This document shows positions 1-5,993 of a DNA stretch of 9,011 nucleotides, one piece after another (within the stretch, counting starts at the first letter, position 1; each line of letters opens with the position of its first letter). The stretch spans positions 1 through 9,011 of the forward strand of contig JAJAYU010000383.1 in assembly GCA_026786125.1 (NCBI GenBank). Reading direction: 5' to 3'. Position numbers and translations under genes: made by a program. Below the pieces are notes generated by a model. The model was not told the DNA's origin. It ran no database searches and was given only the letters and a program-made list of their open reading frames with translations. Source of the stretch: Chamaesiphon sp. Its GTDB lineage: Bacteria; Cyanobacteriota; Cyanobacteriia; Cyanobacteriales; Chamaesiphonaceae.

Positions 1-2
1 CC

Positions 3-203
3 TATGAGGAGATCGGGAGTACTGATGTTGGCAAAATGCTCACATCCATGCAAACAGAACAACTCAGCCACACTCTCCACGTCTTGCGGGCAAAGGAGAT
101 CGATCGGTGGCCACAAAAAGATAATTATCAAGGCTTGCTAAATAACCCCACAATGCGCTACGATAAGCAAGCTATAAATAAGGGCGACTGGCGGAATTGG
201 TAG
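3..203 (+). CDS. 3' end of an unrecognised protein gene, running into tRNA-Leu
   Basis: An open frame enters from the left edge and stops at TAG 201-203, giving 66 C-terminal residues. The composition looks protein-like: charged and mixed, with stretches such as QLSHTLHVLRAKEIDRWPQ, and much less odd than the alternative plus frame, which stops at 139-141. I do not recognise a family. The last seven codons (KGDWRNW region) lie inside the tRNA-Leu gene, so either the annotated stop is the true one and the two genes overlap by 22 nt, or the original 3' end was lost. The 5' end is outside the window, so start, length and function cannot be given. Confidence 0.45.
   Translation, partial: YEEIGSTDVGKMLTSMQTEQLSHTLHVLRAKEIDRWPQKDNYQGLLNNPTMRYDKQAINKGDWRNW
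135..164 (+). promoter_or_regulatory. Possible promoter of tRNA-Leu
   Basis: TTGCTA (135-140) and TACGAT (159-164) are separated by 18 nt, each matching four of six consensus positions of a sigma-70 type promoter. Transcription would begin near 171, leaving a leader of about 11 nt before the tRNA. It lies inside the upstream open frame. A second TATAAA at 173-178 is too close to the tRNA 5' end to give a leader. Confidence 0.3.
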
Positions 204-261
204 ACGCAGTTGACTCAAAATCATCCGCGCAAGCGTGTCGGTTCGAGTCCGACGTTGCCCA
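182..261 (+). tRNA. tRNA-Leu(CAA)
   Basis: The cloverleaf can be drawn by hand. The acceptor stem is GGGCGAC (182-188) with GTTGCCC (254-260), followed by discriminator A261. The D-arm contains AATTGGTAGA. The anticodon loop CTCAAAA (214-220) has anticodon CAA at 216-218 and reads UUG codons. A long class II variable arm with CGC-GCAA-GCG supports leucine. The T-arm is GTCGG-TTCGAGT-CCGAC. No CCA is encoded and there is no intron. One oddity is a T:T mismatch at the second pair of the anticodon stem (T210 against T224); an A at 224 would give a perfect stem. It overlaps the end of the open frame to the left. Confidence 0.95.
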
Positions 262-287
262 TTTTGCAGCACGAAATAACTCCATTT

Positions 288-316
288 AAGCCTTTAATGA
301 AAGTTAGGGGCTTTTT
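288..316 (+). terminator. Hairpin terminator after tRNA-Leu
   Basis: AAGCCTTTAA (288-297) pairs with TTAGGGGCTT (304-313) over ten base pairs, two of them G:U, closing a TGAAAG loop. The T run 312-316 follows. The position 27 nt after the tRNA fits a rho-independent terminator. The next bases form a second small hairpin (310-339), so this RNA end may have alternative folds. Confidence 0.55.
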
Positions 317-339
317 GGTACACATAGTACCGTTAAAGC
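310..339. repeat. Inverted repeat GGTAC-ACATA-GTACC with outer GCTTT/AAAGC
   Basis: GGTAC (317-321) and GTACC (327-331) are perfect inverted arms around ACATA. Outside them GCTTT (310-314) and AAAGC (335-339) also pair across a small internal loop. It overlaps the T tail of the preceding terminator. Its role is unknown; a protein-binding or recombination site is possible but unproven. Confidence 0.4.
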
Positions 340-351
340 GTTTAAGTACAT

Positions 352-372
352 TTCGCGGTAAATTCGCGGTAA
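352..372 (+). repeat. Two-copy direct repeat TTCGCGGTAA
   Basis: TTCGCGGTAA occurs at 352-361 and again at 363-372, an 11-nt period, so both copies would face nearly the same side of the helix. This spacing suits a repeated protein-binding site. Only two copies are present and no cognate regulator or integrase is visible in the window. Confidence 0.4.
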
Positions 373-623
373 TTACGATTAATTCCTTGAAGTACAATCC
401 ATGTCGCTACAAGTATTTTTTTTGTATCTAAATTTACGTAAGCAATCCCGCAGATTCTAAATAAATTCAATACACAAAGAAAGTAAGGTCGGAGTTAAAA
501 CTAGACGACTCGAAGGGGGATCGGATGACAACTATCTCCAAACCGTGCTTAATGCTTTAAACATTGTCACGGAATGGATCTCGGTAACTGTGTGCGGTTG
601 CCTTGAAAAACCTCGCGAGACTA

Positions 624-652
624 TTGACAAACTATAGAAATTCTGCGATACT
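624..652 (+). promoter_or_regulatory. Promoter of tRNA-Gly
   Basis: A perfect -35 box TTGACA (624-629) is followed by a 17-nt spacer and GATACT (647-652), which matches four of six -10 consensus bases. The start would fall near 659, about 20 nt before the tRNA. Confidence 0.65.
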
Positions 653-680
653 GATAAAGGTTGTGAAAACAACTTAATTT

Positions 681-752
681 GCGGGTGTAGCTCAGTGGTA
701 GAGCGCAACCTTGCCAAGGTTGAAGTCGCGCGTTCGAATCGCGTCTCCCGCT
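681..752 (+). tRNA. tRNA-Gly(GCC)
   Basis: The 72-nt cloverleaf has acceptor strands GCGGGTG (681-687) and CTCCCGC (745-751), discriminator T752, a D-arm GCTC-AGTGGTAGA-GC, anticodon loop TTGCCAA (711-717) with GCC at 713-715, and a T-arm around TTCGAAT (733-739). CCA is not encoded. One acceptor pair is T686 against T746, a mismatch at the sixth position; an A at 746 would restore it. Everything else, including the U discriminator usual for glycine, is regular. It has its own promoter upstream and a terminator 40 nt downstream. Confidence 0.95.
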
Positions 753-791
753 TATGAAATCGATAGTCTTCCACCACAAAGACTAGTAAAG

Positions 792-819
792 AAGCCTTTC
801 CGACCGGAAAGGCTTTTTT
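792..819 (+). terminator. Rho-independent terminator of tRNA-Gly
   Basis: AAGCCTTTCC (792-801) pairs perfectly with GGAAAGGCTT (806-815) around a GACC loop, and a run of six T (814-819) follows. This is the clearest terminator in the window and ends the single-gene tRNA-Gly transcript. Confidence 0.9.
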
Positions 820-935
820 AGATCGAATAATGTTAGCTAGTGCGATCTCAAATCTTATACGATAAGTAACGATAGTTATTCATCATCCTGACCATTATCA
901 CGATCTGGTTATTCGACCAAGGTTACGAACTCTCT

Positions 936-2180
936 ATGGAACATGCGAGTATCAACCCCAGCCTAGCCAGTATATTGGATCAGTCCAATCGAGCTGGTAG
1001 AAAGCTCTCGGTGACAAATAGCAAGCAACGAGAACAGGCAATCGGAGCGATGGCGACAGCAATCCGCACTGCTGCTCAAGATATCCTCGAAGCAAATACC
1101 CTCGACTTGGAAGCTAGTCGGGAGTAAGGCGTTTCTGAGTTGTTGCTAGAATGGCTAAAGCTTACCCCAGAAAGGCTTCAACGGTATATAGATTTATTAC
1201 ATCGATTGGGCGAGCTATCATCCACTCCTCGAAATCACGATCCTGGATCTCACGCAAACGATCGACATCGATATAGTCAGGTTAAACCATTGGGGACGAT
1301 CGCTTTTATTTATGAAGCTTTACCTCAGTTGGCAATCATTGCAGCAGGGATGAGTCTCAAAACAGGCAACAGCCTGATTCTCCGTGGGGGTAGGGAAGCT
1401 CAACATACCAACTTAGCGATCGAGACTGCACTGAGATCGGGTCTAGAGCAAGTTGATTTTCCGCAAAATGCTGTCCAACTCATTAACTCCGATCCAGAGC
1501 TATTATCTGCCCTGTTGACTAACACTCAGCAGGTAAATCTAGTTATTCCCTACGGGCGACCAAGTTTGATTTATCAGGTGACACAACAAGCGACAGTATC
1601 AATTTTACCAGCCGCGATCGGTAATTGTTATCTCTACTGGGGCGCGAATGGCGATCTAGAGCTAGTCCGCCATGCGATCTGTGATAGTCATGTGGGCGAA
1701 CCCGATGCTGTCAATGCGATCGAGAAGGTTTTGATTCATACCGATCGCGGATCGACTTCCCTGACGATGTTGTGGAAAAATCTCAAGGAAAAGGGCTTCC
1801 AACTGCGTGGAGATCGCGAGTTGGTAGCCCTTCATAGTGAATACTTACAATTAGCCGAAGATCGGGAGTGGGATCAACCATATCTCCGCAAGACGATTGC
1901 TTTTAAGTCAGTGCAGGGTGTGGATGAGGCGATTGCGATTATCGGCAGGTTTAGTAGCGGACATGCTGACTGTATCGTCACTGATTCTTACTTAGAAACC
2001 CAGAAATTTGTGGATGGAATTGATAGTGCAACTGTCTATATCAATGCTTCGCCACGGTTTTACCGTCATCAACGGGGTCACGATCGAATCTGGTTGGGGA
2101 TGTCCAATTATCACGGTTCCCAGCGCGGGGCGATCGGATTAGCCGCGCTAACTGCGATGCAGCAGGTAACGATGGGTTAA
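936..2180 (+). pseudogene. ProA-family glutamate-5-semialdehyde dehydrogenase-like gene with an in-frame stop
   Basis: The frame from ATG 936 to TAA 2178-2180 codes for 414 residues, the normal ProA length, but codon 64 is TAA (1125-1127). Both halves are in the same frame, so this is a nonsense change, not a frameshift; one C-to-T change from CAA would explain it. ProA (gamma-glutamyl phosphate reductase) makes glutamate semialdehyde in proline synthesis. Family signs are GTIAFIYEALPQLAIIAAG, RGGREAQHTN, EPDAVNAIEKVLIH, SSGHADCIVT and ATVYINASPRF. In ProA the segment before NAxE carries the catalytic Cys; here Val259 (codon 1710-1712) stands there, so it may be a divergent paralogue rather than the working ProA. 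The second half could start at TTG 1140 (346 aa), but that protein would lack the N-terminal dinucleotide-binding part. A sequencing error is also possible. No strong ribosome binding site precedes 936. Confidence 0.8.
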
Positions 2181-2190
2181 TTAATTAATT

Positions 2191-2204
2191 GATAGTTGAT
2201 AAAT
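2191..2204 (+). repeat. Degenerate GATAATT heptamer pair after the proA-like gene
   Basis: GATAGTT (2191-2197) and GATAAAT (2198-2204) follow TTAATTAATT directly after the stop codon. They are imperfect copies of the GATAATT heptamer that is exact at 6650-6670 (minus) and 8924-8944 (plus), again right after stop codons. Confidence 0.5.
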
Positions 2205-2206
2205 TT

Positions 2207-2237
2207 GTAGGTTGGGTAGACCAGAGCGAAACCCAAC
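2207..2237 (+). repeat. GTAGGTTGGGT palindromic intergenic repeat, copy 1
   Basis: GTTGGGT (2211-2217) and ACCCAAC (2231-2237) are perfect inverted arms around a 13-nt loop, preceded by GTAG. The same outer motif appears inverted at 6577-6633. Short dispersed repeats starting GTAGGTTGGGT are common between genes in cyanobacteria, from memory. No coding capacity is present. Confidence 0.6.
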
Positions 2238-2280
2238 ACGCCCAACTTCAGGCTGTCACTAGGTACACTTTTACCCAAAA

Positions 2281-2316
2281 ATTAAACCCCTGTTATTTAT
2301 CAACTAAATAAGGGGG
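2281..2316 (-). terminator. Terminator of the rpsP-KH operon
   Basis: TTATTTA (2293-2299) pairs with TAAATAA (2305-2311) around TCAAC, extended by CCCC (2287-2290) with GGGG (2312-2315) across a two-base bulge. Read on the minus strand, it lies 13 nt beyond the KH gene stop and is followed by TTTAATTTTT, so it fits a rho-independent terminator for that operon. It might also act on transcripts arriving from the proA-like gene. Confidence 0.65.
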
Positions 2317-2328
2317 TCGGAAATGTAA

Positions 2329-2763
2329 TTATTTGCGGCGGGGTGGTGGGACACTCGACCGTGGACTGGGCATTTCTTCGACGGTATCGCCGTTTTCAGC
2401 CGATCGACGAGTGGGTTTAATTCCAGAAGATCGATTTTCGCGGGGAGCATCGCCGCTATCGGATGAGTCCATTTGTCTGGAATTGGAAGTATAACCGTAG
2501 ACATCAAGATAAATGGATTGACCAACCGCTGTCGCTGCTGCTTGGAGAACTGTCCGAATTGCTTGGATATTTCGTCCGCCCCGACCGAAAGCAGTGTCTC
2601 GATCGGCTGTAGCTACAGCAACGCGGAGCCAGATCCGCTGGCGTTCGATTGTATATTCACAATCGACACCAATCGCCTCTGGCTCACTTAAAAATGGTTG
2701 GAATAAAAATTTGACCAGTTGCTCGTAGTCGGGCAGATTGGGTGTTGGGGTCGAAACTGTCAC
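2329..2763 (-). CDS. khpA: KH-domain RNA-binding protein (KhpA/YlqC-like)
   Basis: This 144-residue protein has a single KH domain at about residues 12-90, with the RNA-gripping loop G60-R-G-G63 followed by the helix NIQAIRTVLQAAA. KhpA-type proteins bind RNA and help in ribosome or cell-division related control in other bacteria. From about residue 92 the tail is rich in Ser, Arg and Pro (ending VPPPRRK) and looks disordered; the core family is near 80 residues, so the tail is an extension. The start is GTG 2763, only 5 nt after the rpsP stop, which implies one transcript and probably coupled translation. The order rpsP-KH gene matches other bacteria. The gene ends 13 nt before a terminator. 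The family call is firm; the exact name is by context. Confidence 0.85.
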   Translation of the reverse strand: MTVSTPTPNLPDYEQLVKFLFQPFLSEPEAIGVDCEYTIERQRIWLRVAVATADRDTAFGRGGRNIQAIRTVLQAAATAVGQSIYLDVYGYTSNSRQMDSSDSGDAPRENRSSGIKPTRRSAENGDTVEEMPSPRSSVPPPRRK

Positions 2764-2768
2764 GTTAC

Positions 2769-3032
2769 TTAGGTACCTTTGTATGCGATCTCTTTGCGTT
2801 CGATGACGTTAGCTTTTTCCAGGATCCGGCGCACTGTTTCAGTAGGCTGGGCACCTTGGGAAAGTCTTTTGAGGATTGCTTCAGTTTCGAGACGAACTTC
2901 ATCAGTTCTGGGGTTGTAGAAGCCCAATTCTTCCAACGGACGACCGTCGCGTCTGGAGGTGCTTTGCATTGCTACTAGACGGTAACTAACTTCGCGTTTC
3001 TTACCAAATCTTTTGAGACGTATTTTGATCAT
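2769..3032 (-). CDS. rpsP: 30S ribosomal protein S16 (bS16)
   Basis: The 87-residue product begins [20 protein letters not shown] and continues with the S16 signature region [16 protein letters not shown], then [19 protein letters not shown] near residues 53-71. S16 binds 16S rRNA early in 30S assembly. The length is normal (about 80-90) and the ATG start at 3032 agrees with the conserved N-terminus. It is the first gene of an operon with the KH gene. Upstream on the minus strand lies a likely -10 box and a leader hairpin (3060-3081), which may affect expression. Confidence 0.97.
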   Translation of the reverse strand: MIKIRLKRFGKKREVSYRLVAMQSTSRRDGRPLEELGFYNPRTDEVRLETEAILKRLSQGAQPTETVRRILEKANVIERKEIAYKGT

Positions 3033-3059
3033 TTTGAAGCAGCTTAACTGTTAATATAG

Positions 3060-3081
3060 GTGGGTTATCTATTTGACCCAC
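3060..3081 (-). promoter_or_regulatory. Inverted repeat in the rpsP leader
   Basis: On the minus strand GTGGGT and ACCCAC form a perfect six-pair stem around a ten-base loop. It sits 28 nt upstream of the rpsP ATG and just downstream of the presumed -10 box, so it would lie near the 5' end of the mRNA. It could be a protein-binding or leader control element; no function is shown. Confidence 0.35.
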
Positions 3082-3090
3082 AGCCTTATA

Positions 3091-3121
3091 AGTATAACAT
3101 GGCAATTGCGTAATCTATCAA
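3091..3121 (-). promoter_or_regulatory. Possible promoter of rpsP
   Basis: On the minus strand TTGATA (3121-3116) and TATACT (3096-3091) resemble -35 and -10 boxes, but the spacer is 19 nt, longer than ideal. TATACT matches five of six consensus bases. The transcript would start near 3084 and carry a leader of about 50 nt. Confidence 0.4.
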
Positions 3122-3140
3122 GAGGGCAGAGGGAAAAGAG

Positions 3141-3161
3141 GATAGGGGATAGGGGATAGGG
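3141..3161 (+). repeat. Tandem heptamer (GATAGGG)3
   Basis: Three exact copies of GATAGGG stand at 3141-3147, 3148-3154 and 3155-3161 in the divergent region between rpsP and anmK. Cyanobacterial genomes carry such short tandemly repeated heptamers between genes. It lies about 20 nt upstream of the possible rpsP -35 box. Confidence 0.75.
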
Positions 3162-3231
3162 TTTGGGACGCAAAATCTAGTTCTCCTCAGCTAGTTTTAA
3201 TTGCATGTGTTAGAGAAAATATCGGGGTGGT

Positions 3232-4371
3232 ATGAAAGTAATTGGTTTGATGAGTGGGACATCTGTGGATGGGATCGATGCTGCTTTGGTAGAAATTAGC
3301 GGCACGACACTCGATTTGCGGGTAGAGTTGTTGGCAGCGGAGACTTATCCATATCCCGATCTTGTTCGATCGCAAATCCTGGCTGTCTGTGGTGGATCTA
3401 GATTATCGATGGCGGAATTTGCCGAACTAGACGATCGAATTGCGCGGTGTTTTGGTCAAGCTGCTGTCCAGATTCAAACCAACCAAGCTCCGGCGAATCT
3501 GATTGGTTCCCACGGTCAAACAGTCTTCCATCGCCCTACAACGCCTGAAAGTATGGGCTACAGTCTCCAGATTGGGAGAGGAGAATTGATTGCCTCGATC
3601 GCCAAAATTACCACCATTGACAACTTCCGCGCCGCTGATATTGCCGCTGGCGGACAGGGTGCGCCCTTAGTGCCCAAACCGGATGCTTATCTATTAGGCG
3701 ATAAAATTGAACATCGTTGTGTCCAGAATATCGGCGGAATTGGTAACGTGACTTATCTACCACCCCAGAGCCAAGCCGATTGGGAAGCCAAAGTCTGGGG
3801 CTGGGATACTGGCCCTGGCAATAGCTTACTGGATTTAGCAGTTAGCCAGCTCAGTCAGGGTGAATTAACATTTGATCGAGATGGCGCATGGGCAGCAACT
3901 GGAACTGTCTGTGAACCCTTAGTTGAGACATGGCTAGAGCAGGAATATTTTCGGGCACCACCACCAAAATCAACGGGAAGAGAGTTATTCGGACCGGAAT
4001 ATCTCCAAAATTGTATCGCTGATGCAGCCCAATATCAGCTCGCGCCAGCAGATTTATTAGCAACGCTGACAGATCTAACTGCTAGTAGTATTGCTGATAG
4101 TTATCGTCGCTTTTTACCCCGATTACCCGATCGAATACTATTATGTGGTGGTGGTAGTCGCAATCTCTATCTAAGAGAACGACTCCAGCAGCACTTACCA
4201 GGGATAGAGGTTGTGACCACAGATGCTGCTGGAATTGATAGCGATGCCAAAGAATCGATCGCTTTTGCTGTTTTAGCCTACTGGCGACATCAGCAGATAC
4301 CTGGCAACTTACCCACCGCCACCGGAGCAAAACAGCCGATATTGCTCGGTGATGTACATCATTGCCACTGA
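3232..4371 (+). CDS. anmK: Anhydro-N-acetylmuramic acid kinase
   Basis: The 379-residue protein matches AnmK over its full length (family about 370-390). AnmK opens the 1,6-anhydro ring of anhydro-MurNAc and phosphorylates it to MurNAc-6-phosphate, recycling cell-wall fragments in the cytoplasm. The N-terminal phosphate-binding loop is [11 protein letters not shown] (residues 6-16). Further family motifs are [16 protein letters not shown] (166-172), WDTGPGN with the likely catalytic Asp192, CGGGSRN, and [16 protein letters not shown] near the C-terminus. ATG 3232 puts the conserved MKVIGLMSG at the N-terminus. It is divergent from rpsP and separated from the kinase gene by 134 nt. No MurNAc-6-phosphate etherase (murQ) is beside it. 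All key motifs are intact. Confidence 0.96.
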   Translation: MKVIGLMSGTSVDGIDAALVEISGTTLDLRVELLAAETYPYPDLVRSQILAVCGGSRLSMAEFAELDDRIARCFGQAAVQIQTNQAPANLIGSHGQTVFHRPTTPESMGYSLQIGRGELIASIAKITTIDNFRAADIAAGGQGAPLVPKPDAYLLGDKIEHRCVQNIGGIGNVTYLPPQSQADWEAKVWGWDTGPGNSLLDLAVSQLSQGELTFDRDGAWAATGTVCEPLVETWLEQEYFRAPPPKSTGRELFGPEYLQNCIADAAQYQLAPADLLATLTDLTASSIADSYRRFLPRLPDRILLCGGGSRNLYLRERLQQHLPGIEVVTTDAAGIDSDAKESIAFAVLAYWRHQQIPGNLPTATGAKQPILLGDVHHCH

Positions 4372-4490
4372 AATGGGTATATTCAATACAAGGGTATTCT
4401 CCGCTCCCCGCTCCTGCCTGTTTTGATGTGCAAATTTGATTTTCGATCGATCACTACTACTAATTTCCTAGTCTCATTATTGAGCATCGT

Positions 4491-4495
4491 GGAGG
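4491..4495 (+). promoter_or_regulatory. Shine-Dalgarno GGAGG deciding the kinase GTG start
   Basis: GGAGG lies 10 nt before GTG 4506 and is one of the few strong ribosome binding sites in the window. It favours GTG 4506 over the ATG at codon 11 (4536). Confidence 0.6.
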
Positions 4496-4505
4496 CATCG
4501 ATCGC

Positions 4506-5990
4506 GTGAGAGATGAATATTATGGTCGCTTATTAATGAACCGCTATCAACTATTGGAAATAGCGGGAAAAGGCTCGATGGGGCAAGTCTATCAAGCTAA
4601 AGATACTCTCTTGGGTGGCGTAATTGTGGCTGTCAAATTTTTGTCGCGGGCAAAAATGACTCAGCGGGTGCGGGATAGATTCATGCGCGAAGCCACAATT
4701 AGTGCGCTCTTGGGTGAAAAAAGCATCCACATTATCAAAGTGCGCGACTATGGTGTCGATGAGGAGGAAATGCCCTTTTATGTGATGGAGTATCTCAAGG
4801 GAGATAGTCTCAAAGATGTGATGCAAAATAAACCCATGCCATTGCCGAAGTTCTTTAACTTCATGCGGCAAATTTGTTTGGGGATGCAATGTGCTCACGA
4901 CGGGATTGAAATTGATGGTAATATTACTCAGGTTGTACATCGAGATATCAAACCTAGTAACATTATCGTGATCAAAGATGCCACCCTGGGCGAACTAGTT
5001 AAGGTGCTAGATTTTGGGATTGCATTACTCAAGTCCGATGATTCGCCAACTGGATTTATGGGTACCCCAGCCTATTGCTCACCGGAACAGATGGACGGCA
5101 AACCTCTGGATAATCGGGCTGACATCTACAGCCTGGGCATTATGATGTTCCAGATGCTCACAGGTGAACTCCCGCTCAAGCCCAAAGCTAGTTCATTTGA
5201 AGGTTGGTTTCAGTGCCACCACCAGCAGGTGCCCAAATTATTTAGTGAAGTCAAGGCTAAACTAAGCTTGCCGCAGGACTTGATGGATGTCGTCAATCAG
5301 TGCATGGCAAAAACCGCCGAACAACGTCCGTTCAGCGTCACCGAGCTGCTCAAAACCCTCGAACAAATCGAGCAAGCCTCATCAGCTCAACTATTACCCC
5401 CACCGATTAATCTAGGTGCGCCCGAACAACTAACTCCACCCACCGCAGATGATATCTGTCGTCAAAGTACCTGGCCAAAAGACAAGCCCAGAGCTGAAAT
5501 TGTCTTTCCTAAGCTGATTCAGTATGAGGGAAATGACCTCGTTACCATGTGGATCATGCTCTCTCGTAGTGATATTGAGAAATACCAGCATAACAAACCC
5601 CATTCTCAATTTCTATTCGTCGGTTCACCCCATCCGATGCTGCTGTGGTTGACAACTTTGTACAAAGATGAGCAGGAACATCGAATGCTGCCCTGCTATC
5701 TAGATCTCAAAAAGTCGATTGGCGAAGAAATACTTCAACTCCTCACCCAGCATAGTACCTACCGATTATTACTATTTGCCCTCGAAGGGGATGAACGCTG
5801 TGTCGCTGTCATTAACGGGAAAATTCCTACCAAAAAAGTTCAACTGCTGAAAGAATGGTTAGGTGAGAGTCAAACTACGCATACAATACCAGGTCAGATT
5901 AAAGAGAGTAAGCGATGTCTAAAGGAAGAGCTGGAAGTTCTCAAGCCTAAGCTGGTTGCCAGTCTTCAGCGTCAAATCTCTAAGAAGTGA
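4506..5990 (+). CDS. Serine/threonine protein kinase with an unassigned C-terminal region
   Basis: The 494-residue protein has a complete Hanks-type kinase domain at about residues 14-290: glycine loop G21-K-G-S-M-G26, ATP lysine K44 in VAVK, helix-C Glu62, catalytic H145-R-D147 with N152, D169-F-G171, GTPAYCSPEQ (186-195), D206 in ADIYSLG and R274. All catalytic residues are present, so it should phosphorylate Ser/Thr on proteins. A Pro-rich linker (about 291-335) leads to a C-terminal region (about 340-494) that I do not recognise; it has no obvious membrane segment, so the protein is probably cytoplasmic. The GTG start 4506 is supported by GGAGG at 4491-4495; an internal ATG at codon 11 lies closer to the domain. 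A weak promoter (TTGATT 4436, ACTAAT 4459) may precede it. aat follows after 3 nt. Confidence 0.93.
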   Translation: MRDEYYGRLLMNRYQLLEIAGKGSMGQVYQAKDTLLGGVIVAVKFLSRAKMTQRVRDRFMREATISALLGEKSIHIIKVRDYGVDEEEMPFYVMEYLKGDSLKDVMQNKPMPLPKFFNFMRQICLGMQCAHDGIEIDGNITQVVHRDIKPSNIIVIKDATLGELVKVLDFGIALLKSDDSPTGFMGTPAYCSPEQMDGKPLDNRADIYSLGIMMFQMLTGELPLKPKASSFEGWFQCHHQQVPKLFSEVKAKLSLPQDLMDVVNQCMAKTAEQRPFSVTELLKTLEQIEQASSAQLLPPPINLGAPEQLTPPTADDICRQSTWPKDKPRAEIVFPKLIQYEGNDLVTMWIMLSRSDIEKYQHNKPHSQFLFVGSPHPMLLWLTTLYKDEQEHRMLPCYLDLKKSIGEEILQLLTQHSTYRLLLFALEGDERCVAVINGKIPTKKVQLLKEWLGESQTTHTIPGQIKESKRCLKEELEVLKPKLVASLQRQISKK

Positions 5991-5993
5991 ATA

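Larger units (their letters stand above)
262..680. other. Gene-poor region between the two tRNAs
   Basis: The 419 nt between tRNA-Leu and tRNA-Gly hold a terminator (288-316), a small inverted repeat (310-339), a tandem pair of TTCGCGGTAA (352-372) and the tRNA-Gly promoter (624-652). Between about 375 and 620 I see no convincing gene. One plus-strand frame stays open from 461 to TAG 635-637 (58 codons) with protein-like composition but no ATG, GTG or TTG start that would give more than a fragment; it could be a decayed gene piece. No tRNA, SRP RNA or other structured RNA was recognised there. Confidence 0.5.

Noticed and set aside
210..431. 73-codon plus-strand frame starting in tRNA-Leu
   Set aside because: It starts at TTG inside the anticodon arm, runs through the terminator hairpin and small repeats, and has no domain-like pattern.
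532..777. Minus-strand 81-codon frame across tRNA-Gly
   Set aside because: It is the antisense of a certain tRNA gene and its promoter; the composition around residues 11-30 is the tRNA complement.
867..882. NtcA-like box upstream of the proA-like gene
   Set aside because: GTA is followed after eight bases by TAT, not the required TAC, and no good -10 box lies at the right distance.
1125..1140. Frameshift in the proA-like gene
   Set aside because: The two halves are in the same frame (936 and 1140 differ by 204), so the break is a stop codon, not an indel.
4551..4940. 129-codon minus-strand frame opposite the kinase
   Set aside because: It is a shadow of the kinase domain, whose catalytic motifs fix the plus-strand frame.
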